From Lineus longissimus (taxonomy: Eukaryota; Nemertea; Pilidiophora; Heteronemertea; Lineidae), in NCBI RefSeq assembly GCF_910592395.1, contig NC_088308.1, positions 2,294,001 through 2,358,000 of the forward strand: a stretch of 64,000 bases of DNA, given 5' to 3'. Shown here in pieces: positions 11,931 through 27,376 of the stretch; within the stretch, counting starts at the first letter, position 1, and each line of letters begins with the position of its first letter. Both the position numbers and the translations under genes were made by a program. Under the pieces are notes generated by a model. That model searched no databases. It was not told where the DNA came from and was given only the letters and a program-made list of their open reading frames with translations.

Positions 11931-14029
11931 CCATAATTTATATGAATATACATGAATAAGATCACTGGTACACGTAGTTACTAGAAGAGCCATTCTAAAA
12001 ACAACAGATTTGACGAAAGACACGGAAGAAGATAAAAGAGAGATGATCGTAAATGACAGCCAAATACAGTAGAATATGCTGTGTCATGATGGTTCTACAG
12101 TCTACACAGTCCTTCAGGGCAAATACTAAAAGAAACTTTGTGGGTTTGAACCAGGGGTTCCAAAGCCAATCCAGGGGGCACCAGGTAGACTCGGGTAACT
12201 TTCTTTTGTCTTGGTTCTTTACTCCCCAATCACATTGTAATCACAAAACACATGACAAGTGACTCTTCACAGTTCTTGCACGAATACATACATTTCACAT
12301 AACGGGCCAGTGCCAACTATATGGCTTGTGAAACGAGAGATCCATTGATTTTGACATGCCTTTTTAGACTTGATTATGCCCAAGTTAAATCCTGACTACA
12401 TGTACACTAACTGACTAGGAGAAGACACTGATAGAACCCTACATAATTTCTGGAACATTACATAATAGACTTTAGTCAGTGCAAAAAAATACTCAAGAGC
12501 TGAGAATCTCACAATGTACTTAAATGGACGGGAAATTTAAGCAGTAATTGGCCAATGTGTACTGGCGCAGTGATATGCATTTTATTGAAAGATTGAGATT
12601 TGTATTGCTTTGTCTATGAAAACACTCTTGGCAGGCCCAAGGCTGAAACAGCATAAGGGAAGCCTATATCATGTCAAAACAGCAATACCAAAACACCCCC
12701 TATTCTCTCTGAGAGCTCTCGGCATAATTACCCTTTAAATCCAAGAGACTAGTTCCACAGTCGACATTGGTGCATGTATATATTAGAAGAAATGGTTGAC
12801 CTCATCTTTGGGAAGAAAAAATTTTGTCAAAAGTTCACATTTATAAATATATTGCACTCTATTGATAAATACACAATTAAACACTCAATGACAGAGAGAC
12901 AATAATAAGTAAAAGGTTACATAATCTAAAGACTATCTACCACAAGGGATGTCTCAATAAAAAGGGATTTGAGATTCAAAATTCATTACAGGAAGGGTAA
13001 GCAGGTTTACAGTTACATTGACACTATAGTTAAGTTATAGATGTTGAGAAGGTTTCGTTGTTTGTGCACATTATTTCCCCTTATACGGGAACTAAATTAT
13101 TGCTGGCCAACATAAATAGACTCTTCCTTTACAAGTTTACCAGATATGCCATTGCAAAATCGATGTTTTTTGTTAACCCTGTATTATCACATGAGAAATA
13201 ATTTGTATACGAGGCATGATTGTTTAACAAGCACTGTATATAAGTACATCGGTTATTTAACATAAAGTTTCAGAAACCACAATGAGACAGATTACTGTAC
13301 ACAACAATGTTATAATTTCCATAAAATATATCACCAAAAAAACAAATGGAGAGAACTCATTCGCAGCTGATATGCATGAATACAATATCATTAGATAAGT
13401 ACGCCTGTTTATTCCCCTGACACTATAGGTTGGCAAATTGGCTCAATTTCAATAGTTAATGCTCAGTGTATATGATTTAAGAGTTTAAATTTTGTGTTTT
13501 AACTTCACCTTTGACAGTGCATCTGGGAAAATCACCCCAAAAATAACACTCGCCAAAGTTAATACTGTATTTGCTCTTAAAGAGTTCATGAAGGATGTCA
13601 CCTCAAGCTCTCCACTTAAGGACTATTTCAACAACTCAAGCAATCTTTGAAAAGTATGCTAATGGTTTTGGAAATCGCCGGACACTAGCTTCGGGAACAG
13701 ACAGAAAGACTAGAATGGAATATCTCTTTGGTACATTTGCCAATACTGATAACACCAAAGAGTCATAAACAACATTCAGATAATATGCAAACACCTAACA
13801 GGAATACTGATTGGTTATGAAACAAAGTGCTGGAAGTTGCTGGCCAAAACAAGGAATGTTACTTCTGAACTGTACAGTTTAAATAAATTTCAAGCTCCTC
13901 TGTCACACACATTGGTTTAGCCAATCGTAAAGCTGAGTCAAGCAAGGGTGTTGGGTATGTACGTAAGAGGATTGGGCTGACAGCAATCTGACAACTACGC
14001 TTTGTCCTGCAGCTCATCTTCAGCCCTCA
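11931..14029 (-). other. Probable long 3' UTR of the PP1-like gene
   Basis: This 2.1-kb AT-rich stretch has no supportable coding sequence on either strand. It lies between the phosphatase TGA stop and a minus-strand AATAAA. No repeat family was recognised. Calling it UTR is inference; transcript data are absent. Confidence 0.35.
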
Positions 14030-17926
<3,897 letters not shown>

Positions 17927-18010
17927 CTGGGTTACAAACACGTCAGACACAGTGATGGCCGGCTACAATATTTGTCTTTTAAATCATCTGAAGAGAAGAG
18001 GGAATACAAG

Positions 18011-18732
18011 TGGTGGAGACAGGGATGGAAAACTCAACAATTCGGGAGTCGATTTCTAATCTTCTTTTAACACCATAACATGGGGTTTTCTGAAATAGTA
18101 CAAACATGTGTCACAATCAGAAACAGTACATCACAACCATACTTGTAGTATACAAATGTCCTCAAATTTGTCTTTCCTACAACATGGTCTTACACGGAGA
18201 ACTAAAACCTACATATTACTGTCACACAGATCATTGAAAGCAGTCCTAAATATTCTCACAACTTAGTACATGACATAATGATATTGGTACTGTAAAATCG
18301 CTGGGAGACGTTGCTCCTATACACAGAGTGCATGCTCAATGCATAGATGTACGCATCGCACGAGGCGCGCACTCATCGAAACTTCTGGCGAAGCATTCAA
18401 GACAACGGACAATCAAACCTTGATTTTGATGTACACCTTTAACTATTCTGAATGACAGTGGGCTAGGGGTTTCTATACATATTTTGCTTTTACCTGAATC
18501 TTGAAACCTCCCGATTCAAATCATAAAGAGTTACAAAAAACCCACAAAAAAGAGGGACGAAGTCCGCGAAGACCTTCCCTGACAAATCGAAAATGGCTGA
18601 AGCGCATGTTACGTCATCGCAACTCACGACGCGGGGTTGTCTCAGCGCGCGCGCAAGTTAAAGTTAGCGAAAGAACATGTCAAAGGTGACGATAGGCAAA
18701 TAACTGGGAAAATAGGCGCAATATTCAAAACA
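18011..18732 (-). repeat. 3' LTR of the BEL/Pao element
   Basis: This 722-bp LTR matches 24527-25248 base for base as far as I could follow by eye. It begins TGGTGGAGAC and ends TTCAAAACA on the plus strand. It lies 85 bp from the phosphatase ATG in the same transcriptional direction, so LTR promoter activity would read into that gene. Confidence 0.96.
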
Positions 18733-18888
18733 TCCTCCGGGCGCCAAAGGACGCGCTTATGATTATAACGCGGACGCATTAATTTTTTATGATATAGAAA
18801 TAGAAATGTCTATAATAGACTAAACTTGGAATGACGGAATATGATGATGGAATATGGGGCGAGACCAATAGGCACAAAAACACAATAT

Positions 18889-21800
18889 CTATTGGTCCTC
18901 ATGAACCACCTCCTCACTTCCAACGAAATCACTGTCCTCACCATCACACTCTAGGATAGGAACACATCTCTGAATTGAACGATTCCTGAAACCGGTCTTG
19001 ACTTTGACGCGAACATTGCGGATGACACCGTCGTCTCCAGGGAATACTTCTACGATTCGACCTAGCTCCCATTGACCGCGCACTGCACTTGGATCAACCA
19101 AAAGGACAATGTCACCAACCTGAACCTCTCTGTCCTTCCGAAGCCACTTAGACCTTCTTTGCAATGTGGGCAAATATTCCCGAACAAACCGTGTCCAAAA
19201 CTGATTTACCAAACTCTGGGTAAATTCAAATCTCTTGTGGAGATTTTTGGTTGGGTTGAATGGACCTTGTGGCGTTTCAGCCGATGCTCTTCCAAGAAGA
19301 AAGTGGTTGGGCGTTAAGGGCTGTAAATCATTGGGATCATTTGAACTATAACCCAATGGCCTGGAGTTGACCAGATTCTGGACCTCCGCGAATACTGTGG
19401 ACATTTCATTCCACGTGAGGGTTTGTTGTCCAACAACTAACTTGAGACCTTTCTTGACCAATTTTACAAGTGATTCATAAAATCCTCCCTGGTTTGGACT
19501 TAGAGGGGTTATAAAACGCCACTTGACTTGGTGGAGGACGGCAAACCTTTGAATTTGCTCTCGCCCTTCCTGTACAAGTTTTCTTAGCTCCTTCTCCGTG
19601 CTGATAAAGGAGCTACCATTGTCTGAGATGATAGTTGACGGCCATCCATGATGCGAGACAAATCTCCTGAAGGCATGGAGAAATGCCTGAGTGGACAAAT
19701 TTTCCACAATCTCAAGATGTACTGCCCTTACAGTACCACAGGTGAAGATGGCTCCCCAAGCCTTCGTGCTCTTATTTCTACCACATTTGAGGAAGAATGG
19801 ACCAAACAGATCAAGGCCTGTAGTACTGTAGACTGGAGCAAACAATGCAAGACGCTCACTGGGTAGGTCAGCCATCCAAGGGACCAGTGGAGACTTGCGC
19901 AATTTCCTACACACCACACAATCTCTAACAATCTGACGTGCCAAATTCCGACCTCTCAGAAACCAGTACTTTCTCCGGCCATGGCAGAGAGTACTTTCAG
20001 ACCCGCAATGTCCATTTTTCCAGTGGACATTTCTCATCAACAATCTGGAAATGTGGCAAGATGCTGGGAGGAGAAAAGGATGATTTTCATCATAGGACAG
20101 CGGAGACTTGCGAAGACGACCTCCTACCCTGAGCAAACCCTGATTGTCCTCAAAGGGAGCCAGATCCTTGCAACGAGTTTCCCAATCAATGAGCCCTCTC
20201 TGCGCAGTAGAAACCCAGTACCTTTCAGCTCTTTCTCGTTCTCCTGGTTCAAGCTCTCCGGTCTTTATATCCTCCTTTCTTGCCCTGGCCCTCAGATTAC
20301 CAAAGAAGCGGAGGCACAATGCTGTCACATTGATAAGTCTAGGCCAACTTGAATAGTCTTCACACTTGATTGGTGGAACAATCTTCACAGCTGATGCAGA
20401 CATATTGGGGGGTTGTCTTTCCGGTCTCTTCTCACAATCCCTTTCAGCAATCTTCGACGGCTGAGCTGGCCAATGTGTCTCTCCTTTCCTCAGAAACTCT
20501 GGCCCCTCAATCCAGCGACCGGCCATCTCTTCTGGTGTCAATCCCCTGGTGAGATCATCCGCAGGATTCTGGGCTGTTGGGACAAACTTCCAAACTGAGG
20601 GATCCCAGGTTGCCTGAATTTCAGCAACTCTTACCCCAACAAATTGCTTCAAGGAGAGAGAGTCAGACTTGACCCAGTGGAGGACAATCTCAGAATCAGA
20701 CCACAAGTGGACCTCAGGCTTGGTACGCAGCTCAGAATGAATAGTCTTAGCCAGACGTGAGGCAATGAGAGCTGCCATCAGCTCAAGGCGCGGAATTGTG
20801 GTTTGGTGGAGTGGGGCCACCCTAGCCTTAGACGAGAACAGGCGGACGCTAATACCATCAGCTGTTGGCCACAGCATGTAGGCAACAGCCCCATATGCAT
20901 GAATGCTGGCATCCCCGAAAACATGAAGTTGGGGAATTCCAAATGCGTCGTCTGGTTTAACTGACCTAGGGACAGACACTGTCTCAAGTTGTTTGAAACT
21001 GGAGAAAATCTCATTCCATCGCTGAACCTGGTCGGGGGGCAGACCAGTGTCCCAACCAAAGTCCTTGAGTCTCCAAATGTCCTGCATGGCAATTTTGGCA
21101 GTGATTGTGACTGGGGTAGCAAGACCAAGTGGATCAAAGAGAGTTGACAGATGAGACAATACAGACCTCTTAGTCAAAGACGAGTCAGGTGGATCCTTCA
21201 CCTTGAAATGAATAAAATCAGTGCTATGATCCCAAGAGACCCCAAGGGTCTTGACACTATCGTTACCGCTACCTCCAAGACTAATAGACTCACCACTATG
21301 CACACTAGCTGGCTGACCTTCAGGTTTACCGATACCACGAGAAATGTACCACTCCTTGACTCTGAAGCTCCCTGTCGCTAGGATTTCATCAAGATCACTC
21401 ATCTTGCCTCGGGCAACGTCTGTCTTTCCACAGGAATGTATCAGGTCGTCCACGTATCGATCTTCTTCTAGGACCTGGGCAGCCTCCGGATGAGACGTCT
21501 TGTGGCGCTCAGCTATCTTCAACATCACTAGGCTCGCCATGTCAGGGGATGATCGATCACCAAATGCAACTCTGGTCAGCTTGAAGATTTCAGGGTCTCT
21601 TGTGTCATCCCGGTTTCGCCACAGAAAACGATGCACCTCGGTATCCTCAGGCTTCAACAAAATCTGAAGGAACATTTTAGAGATGTCACCCACAATAGCA
21701 ACTAAGTCCTCCCTGAACCTAAGCAATACTCCAAACAAGTTTCCAATCAAATTTGGGCCCTTATATAGAAAAGAATTTAAGGAGACACCCTGGAACTGAC

Positions 21801-24486
21801 AAGCTGGGTCAAAGACTACTCTTAGGGGTGTGCTGAGTTTATCAGGACGGTATATGCCATGATGCGGCAGATAAAACCTAGGCCTCTTCTCAAGATCACA
21901 GGGGTCAACCCTTACGGCCCATCCCTTGTCGACATACTCCTCGACGGCGGCATCATAAAGCAAAGCCTTCTCTGGAGTACGAGACAGACTCCTTTCCAAA
22001 GAGATTAGCCTCTTCTTGGTCAGGCAATAATTGTCAGGCAAGAGACAGGGATCTCTCTTCCAGGGTAAACCGATCATGTATCGGTCCCCCTCCAGACTCA
22101 CAGATCTCTCCAACAGCGCTAGAGACTTCCTGTCCTCTGAGGACATGGGATCAACAGGGCATTGACAAGTTGGGGCTCTGACCCCAAGCACCTCCAGATC
22201 ATACAAGTCAGACATATCGACCTTCCTAACCAGATTCACAGACAGCCGCTTAGGGGCCTTCCCCTCAGAACCGATTACATACCAACCCAGTGGGATGCGC
22301 TTGGCTATGGGCTCAAAATCCAATCCACGCCTGACCTCTTCCTCTGAGTGGAGATGACTGTACTGAACCCCCAATATTAGGTCGACTGGACCACCAGGGT
22401 GGGAGATGTTCAAATCCCTGAGATGAGAAAATGAATGCAAATATTCCATGTTCAAAGGTGAGACCTCAGATACTGTGCAATCCATCTCATGAGCCTCAAC
22501 TAAGTGCTCCTCCCCTCCATCCAAATGGGAAATCCAGAACTTTAGTCTACGACTATCCTGCTGGCCCTGCTGTGACCCACCAACAACTTGAACTTCAATG
22601 GGCTCGTTCTTGCCCTGGAGGCCCAAACCTCTTGCAAAATCCCTCCGGATAATGTTGGTCGTTGACCCTGAATCAACCAAGACATTCCCCTGCCTGATCC
22701 TACCATTCTCAGCCCTAAACAACACCCTAACTACAGGCAGAATACCATTTTTGTCAATAGCCGCTGTGGCAGAACCTGAAAAAGGAGCAGACTGGACAAT
22801 CGGAGGTGGAGAGTCAACATGTAGCATCACATGATGCCACCTAGTGCATCCAGCTTTCCCACATTTCCTCTTCGACCTGCAGTCTTTAGCTCGATGACCC
22901 CTGACAAGACACGAAAAACACAGATTATGTGTCTTGACAAGATTGTGACGTTCTGAGACTGAATTACTGACAAATGTGGGGCACTCAGGCACCTTGTGTG
23001 GCTCAGAGCAGATGTAACACTTATACTTGACAGCCTGCGCAGCAAAGGAGCGACTACCGGTACCTTGCTTTTCATACTTACTACCAGCAACACCCTTGTC
23101 AGTGGAGCGGAGATCCCCAAAGTCTGGGTCGCACTTTGCCCTGACTTTCTTGCGTAGGAAATCGGACAGATCGGTTATTGATGGCGCGCGTATAGGGTCA
23201 CGCTCGCGAATATGGGCGGCTGTGTCCTGCCACTTGTCAATGAGGTAATCAGGGAGACGCTGGACGATGCGGCGTAGAGTTGCAACGGCGTTCACATCAG
23301 CGAAGTACTGGAGGCGCTGCAGACCTGCGATGACATTAATAACATCAATGGAGAAATCACGAAGTGCATCTCTAGAATTATCAATCTTTTTACCCCTTGC
23401 AATTCTATCAATAAAGGCACGAGCAACTACACTGCGGGCCCCAAATTGGTCCTTAAGTTGTTTCAACGCGGTTGCATACATCACACCTGCACATCCTAAA
23501 CCAGCTATCAAACGTTCAGCATCACCAGAGAGATGCATTCTCAATTGCGCAAGACGGGCATCATCTTTGAGATGTGGTTTCTCATGAATGTGTAGTTTAA
23601 AGCTATCGATAAAGTCTACATAATCGATCGCTTTACCGCTGAACGATTTTATCTTTAATGTAGGAATGTCTCTACCCGCCTCTATGCGATAGAGGGCAGA
23701 CGCTATAGTCAATTCACCACTGACACCACCGGGCAATACCGTCTCTTGAAACTCCACCAGTTCATCGATCCACCGGTCGAAGGTGGGCTCTGGATCCAAC
23801 GCGACTCCGGCAGAGAGTCGAACACCAGACCGAATCGAAGACGGGCTGGCAAGCGGTACACCAATGGACGGTGTACTTGACAGCGACAATGGACCAGCAG
23901 CAGTCATCACTGGGGACAAGCCGGGTGGCGGACCAAAACCAGGTGGCAACGTAGCAGGAACAGTCGGCAGCGAGGCGGAAAACAGCCCAGGAGGGGCCGT
24001 CGTGGCAGCAGCAGCAGTAGTACCACTTGGCAGCGACACAGGAACCAGTCCAGCAGGGGGCGACGTGATGACAGCAGTGACTGGCGGCAATGACACAGGA
24101 ACCAGTCCAGCAGGGGGCGACGTGATGACAGCAGCACCGGATGCAGGCCCACTAGTAGAAGCTGTGGGGGAAGGTGGCCGAGCTTTGGTCAGCTTCGATT
24201 GATGGGCAGCGGCTTCATCAATAAAGTTGTAATACACCTCAATCAGTTCCGCCTCCCAATGAACAAATGCATCAGCATCCGTCGAATCTTCCTCCACCAG
24301 CGAAATCATATCAGTATTGATGTCACATGCCTGTCTAAAGTCCGCTGCAAGGGCATCCAGTTCTCGCTCAAGTCTCAGCAGCGAAATCGTGTCCTTATCG
24401 ATGTTCTCTTTAAGGCGGTTGATAGCCCTCGTGCAACGGGCACGCAGTCCTTTGCGTTTGCTCTTTAAGTCTTCCATCGGCGCCAT
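18889..24486 (-). CDS. BEL/Pao Gag-Pol polyprotein, intact
   Basis: A single frame of about 1,865 aa from the ATG at 24486; the frame stays open a few codons upstream, but that codon is GTG. Order, rough residues: N-terminal coiled-coil-like Gag (1-100); Pro/Ala-rich linker with a repeated SPPAGLVPVSLP block (about 110-230); DUF1759-type Gag region (255-420); two zinc-knuckle-like segments (CYICSEPHKVPEC and CFSCLVRGHRAKDC, 490-545); aspartic protease with VLVDSGSTTN (about 605); reverse transcriptase with YVDD (about 1011); RNase H with FGDAS, RLELMAAL and LWSDSE (about 1190-1270); integrase with an H2C2 zinc finger (HWKNGHCG...CVVCRKLR, 1488-1530); a D,D,E core (GLDLFGP, IISDNGS, QGGFYES; 1560-1675); and a DUF5641-type C-terminus. 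No stop or frameshift interrupts it. Domain order (integrase last, Pao-type protease) places it in BEL/Pao rather than Gypsy or Copia. It is a candidate for an active copy. Confidence 0.97.
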   Translation of the reverse strand: MAPMEDLKSKRKGLRARCTRAINRLKENIDKDTISLLRLERELDALAADFRQACDINTDMISLVEEDSTDADAFVHWEAELIEVYYNFIDEAAAHQSKLTKARPPSPTASTSGPASGAAVITSPPAGLVPVSLPPVTAVITSPPAGLVPVSLPSGTTAAAATTAPPGLFSASLPTVPATLPPGFGPPPGLSPVMTAAGPLSLSSTPSIGVPLASPSSIRSGVRLSAGVALDPEPTFDRWIDELVEFQETVLPGGVSGELTIASALYRIEAGRDIPTLKIKSFSGKAIDYVDFIDSFKLHIHEKPHLKDDARLAQLRMHLSGDAERLIAGLGCAGVMYATALKQLKDQFGARSVVARAFIDRIARGKKIDNSRDALRDFSIDVINVIAGLQRLQYFADVNAVATLRRIVQRLPDYLIDKWQDTAAHIRERDPIRAPSITDLSDFLRKKVRAKCDPDFGDLRSTDKGVAGSKYEKQGTGSRSFAAQAVKYKCYICSEPHKVPECPTFVSNSVSERHNLVKTHNLCFSCLVRGHRAKDCRSKRKCGKAGCTRWHHVMLHVDSPPPIVQSAPFSGSATAAIDKNGILPVVRVLFRAENGRIRQGNVLVDSGSTTNIIRRDFARGLGLQGKNEPIEVQVVGGSQQGQQDSRRLKFWISHLDGGEEHLVEAHEMDCTVSEVSPLNMEYLHSFSHLRDLNISHPGGPVDLILGVQYSHLHSEEEVRRGLDFEPIAKRIPLGWYVIGSEGKAPKRLSVNLVRKVDMSDLYDLEVLGVRAPTCQCPVDPMSSEDRKSLALLERSVSLEGDRYMIGLPWKRDPCLLPDNYCLTKKRLISLERSLSRTPEKALLYDAAVEEYVDKGWAVRVDPCDLEKRPRFYLPHHGIYRPDKLSTPLRVVFDPACQFQGVSLNSFLYKGPNLIGNLFGVLLRFREDLVAIVGDISKMFLQILLKPEDTEVHRFLWRNRDDTRDPEIFKLTRVAFGDRSSPDMASLVMLKIAERHKTSHPEAAQVLEEDRYVDDLIHSCGKTDVARGKMSDLDEILATGSFRVKEWYISRGIGKPEGQPASVHSGESISLGGSGNDSVKTLGVSWDHSTDFIHFKVKDPPDSSLTKRSVLSHLSTLFDPLGLATPVTITAKIAMQDIWRLKDFGWDTGLPPDQVQRWNEIFSSFKQLETVSVPRSVKPDDAFGIPQLHVFGDASIHAYGAVAYMLWPTADGISVRLFSSKARVAPLHQTTIPRLELMAALIASRLAKTIHSELRTKPEVHLWSDSEIVLHWVKSDSLSLKQFVGVRVAEIQATWDPSVWKFVPTAQNPADDLTRGLTPEEMAGRWIEGPEFLRKGETHWPAQPSKIAERDCEKRPERQPPNMSASAVKIVPPIKCEDYSSWPRLINVTALCLRFFGNLRARARKEDIKTGELEPGERERAERYWVSTAQRGLIDWETRCKDLAPFEDNQGLLRVGGRLRKSPLSYDENHPFLLPASCHISRLLMRNVHWKNGHCGSESTLCHGRRKYWFLRGRNLARQIVRDCVVCRKLRKSPLVPWMADLPSERLALFAPVYSTTGLDLFGPFFLKCGRNKSTKAWGAIFTCGTVRAVHLEIVENLSTQAFLHAFRRFVSHHGWPSTIISDNGSSFISTEKELRKLVQEGREQIQRFAVLHQVKWRFITPLSPNQGGFYESLVKLVKKGLKLVVGQQTLTWNEMSTVFAEVQNLVNSRPLGYSSNDPNDLQPLTPNHFLLGRASAETPQGPFNPTKNLHKRFEFTQSLVNQFWTRFVREYLPTLQRRSKWLRKDREVQVGDIVLLVDPSAVRGQWELGRIVEVFPGDDGVIRNVRVKVKTGFRNRSIQRCVPILECDGEDSDFVGSEEVVHEDQ
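24053..24134 (-). repeat. Tandem repeat inside the Gag linker
   Basis: Two near-identical copies of a block coding for AVITSPPAGLVPVSLP lie side by side in the Pro/Ala-rich linker of Gag. A third, weaker relative (PPGLFSASLP) lies next to it. The repeat keeps the reading frame. Confidence 0.75.
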
Positions 24487-24526
24487 GTCGATCTTCACCA
24501 GTGCAGAAGCAGGATTCAGAAAAGAA

Positions 24527-25248
24527 TGGTGGAGACAGGGATGGAAAACTCAACAATTCGGGAGTCGATTTCTAATCTTCTTTTAACACCATAACATGGG
24601 GTTTTCTGAAATAGTACAAACATGTGTCACAATCAGAAACAGTACATCACAACCATACTTGTAGTATACAAATGTCCTCAAATTTGTCTTTCCTACAACA
24701 TGGTCTTACACGGAGAACTAAAACCTACATATTACTGTCACACAGATCATTGAAAGCAGTCCTAAATATTCTCACAACTTAGTACATGACATAATGATAT
24801 TGGTACTGTAAAATCGCTGGGAGACGTTGCTCCTATACACAGAGTGCATGCTCAATGCATAGATGTACGCATCGCACGAGGCGCGCACTCATCGAAACTT
24901 CTGGCGAAGCATTCAAGACAACGGACAATCAAACCTTGATTTTGATGTACACCTTTAACTATTCTGAATGACAGTGGGCTAGGGGTTTCTATACATATTT
25001 TGCTTTTACCTGAATCTTGAAACCTCCCGATTCAAATCATAAAGAGTTACAAAAAACCCACAAAAAAGAGGGACGAAGTCCGCGAAGACCTTCCCTGACA
25101 AATCGAAAATGGCTGAAGCGCATGTTACGTCATCGCAACTCACGACGCGGGGTTGTCTCAGCGCGCGCGCAAGTTAAAGTTAGCGAAAGAACATGTCAAA
25201 GGTGACGATAGGCAAATAACTGGGAAAATAGGCGCAATATTCAAAACA
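24527..25248 (-). repeat. 5' LTR of the BEL/Pao element
   Basis: The copy upstream of the Gag-Pol ORF, so the one expected to drive element transcription. Sequence matches the other LTR. It is followed on the right by the target duplication ACAAG (25249-25253). The GC-rich, CpG-containing part (GCGCGCGCGC around 25160) lies near its 5' end on the minus strand. Confidence 0.96.
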
Positions 25249-26011
25249 ACAAGGGTTAAGAAAAAAGACAATGTAAGGACCCATTATGGCATAGCAGGCC
25301 AACAGGCATACAAGGTCTTCGACCTTATACAATGATATAATGATGGTAAAGCCAGAACAGCAGGCAAAGTGATATGAGTTCCAAGTCTGATACCCATGTG
25401 ATAGTCACTTTTTCAAGCTCATTTCTTCAAGCACACTTTCAGTTTCATACACTTACCAATCTCAGACTGTACATCGAATAATCAATGCATACATCCAATA
25501 ATCCAGTTATTTTTTACAGCCGAGAAACGAGGCAATTTTTTCAACATGATCAGACAGTAGCGATCAGACCATAGTAAAATACGAAATAAGACTGAGTGGT
25601 AATCTGCTATAAAAATACGAAGTTTTAAATGCCTAAAGGAAACATGCCCATATATTTTCTTTCATAATTAATGTTCATACGGTATCCTGTTTCATATTTT
25701 ATATTCGATAAGGAATATACCATGCAGGGAGACTTGTATGGTTCTTTCATTCAGAGGGAGGCTGTCACAGCATAGGAAGACAGCAAAGGTACATGTGGCA
25801 TGATTTTTCAAATCAGGTATTGGGACAGGGAGGTGTAAAGTTGGCTGCATTGCTCATGTGGATAACAGACTATAAACCCAGGATAATTCAATAGCAAGAT
25901 AAAACAAGGGCAATGGATGTTTTTCAAATAGCTTGATCAAAGAACTTTATTCTCGTTCAAGGTTCACTGATGTTAAAAAATTACCTTGTTGTACTTGTAG
26001 ACAACACCCTG

Positions 26012-26332
26012 CAGGCCTCTCAATTGCACTCTGGCTACACCCTCTAGGGTGTGCCCAAATTGACTGGTGCCCAAATTACAGTACTTTTAAAATATGCCCA
26101 AGTTAAGGTGAAAATGAGAAAAAATGAAAGAAATACAGGATTTCACATGTTTAGAGGCTATAACAGTGTAAGAGTAATATTCTATCTGGCTACATAACCA
26201 TATGGAATCATTTTTTTTAAATACTTTTATGATTTACTCACCTATGAATGGATTTTTCAAGGACACTGGTGTGCCCAAATTCAAAATGAAAAATAGAGGG
26301 TGTCACCGAAGTCTGTGCAATCGAAAGGCCTG
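26012..26332. mobile_element. MITE, 321 bp, with terminal inverted repeats
   Basis: Left end CAGGCCTCTCAATTGCAC; the complement of the right end reads CAGGCCTTTCGATTGCAC, 16 of 18 bases identical. Subterminal GTGTGCCCAAATT motifs also face each other. A 5-bp direct duplication, CCCTG, flanks it (26007-26011 and 26333-26337). No coding capacity, so it is a non-autonomous DNA element whose transposase source is not in this window. Superfamily is unassigned. A shorter relative lies at 2979-3105. Confidence 0.75.
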
Positions 26333-27376
26333 CCCTGCCTGGATCAAATATAGGTGTTATGTCCAATGACCTTTGGTATAGAAAGAAGACTTGGATTGGA
26401 CCCGATTCGAAAAATAAATTGAAACTTAGTGCATGTACACACGTCAATAACTGATCAAATCAAAACCATATTCTACCCAGGATGAGAACAATCTCTCCAA
26501 AACTGGGGTGATTATTCAAAGTGCTATTCAAATAACTAGAGGTGGCATGATTTCGCCCATAGCATAACTAGTTAGCACTCATTCGGAGAGATTAGGCCTA
26601 CTTCCTAAGAAATGGCATACTTCATAATAGCTTATAAAACTTTGAAATGAATTTGTTGACATTAGAATGGGTAATCCAATTGAAAATATTGACATTTGTA
26701 AAGTAGAAGACAGTAGGTACCATTAGTATGTGAACTCTAAAATTCCCAGACAAAACTTCTACTTACTACTCATTCGAAATGGTTCATATTATTTCTTGAG
26801 TAGAATACATAATCGAGAGAAGTATGCTTAAAAAAATAACATTTTAGCTCACCAAGTGCATTTTTGGTTGATATCGGACCAAGAGGGGTATTTCCTGACG
26901 TGAAGACTAATCTGACAAGTCTAATCGGAAAAGGATCTTCAAAGTCACTTTCTCACAGCTTCTGCATGATTAAATAAAGATTAGTGTATAGCTGAAGAGT
27001 TCCTTTTGATGATGGTAACATCTGATGCCACGCCGACATGAGCCAACATTAGCAACCGGCCAGGTTCTGATTTGGTGGCGCCATTAGCCAATCACTGAAT
27101 CAGTGAACAAGCTTTGTGAAAGGGATGGGATTTTTGTCAATTGTTAGGCTATATACTGCTGCCGGTACCACATAGGCCCACTAAACACTAGACACATTGA
27201 GGAGGATAAAATCTCAAACATTCAAAGACTGAGAGAGATACTGCCTTGAATGAGATTTCGTATTTAATTTTTGATCGAGGCAAAGCAGGCCGCGAACTTG
27301 CTCCCTTTAGTCTGGTTACTCCAAGATACGAGAAATAACAAGAGAGAGCATACACTACATAATAGTCAGATACCTA

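Larger units (their letters stand above)
18011..25248 (-). mobile_element. Full-length BEL/Pao LTR retrotransposon
   Basis: A 7,238-bp element read on the minus strand. Two direct 722-bp terminal repeats (18011-18732 and 24527-25248) start with TG and end with CA. They are flanked by the 5-bp target duplication ACAAG (18006-18010 and 25249-25253), the size usual for BEL/Pao. The offset between the LTRs is a constant 6,516 bp with no indel and I saw no mismatch, so the insertion is very recent. The interior holds a single open Gag-Pol frame. No textbook primer-binding site directly abuts the 5' LTR (24527-25248); a TGG-starting stretch lies about 26 nt inside. The purine tract before the 3' LTR is short. 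The element lies in the same orientation as the PP1-like gene. Confidence 0.97.

Noticed and set aside
18501-18689. 62-codon ORF found identically in both LTRs (also 25017-25205)
   Set aside because: Short, basic, starting at TTG and confined to the LTR. Identity follows from LTR duplication.
23783-24202. 139-codon plus-strand ORF rich in Gly/Ala/Thr
   Set aside because: It is the antisense shadow of the Pro/Ala-rich Gag linker of the BEL/Pao element.
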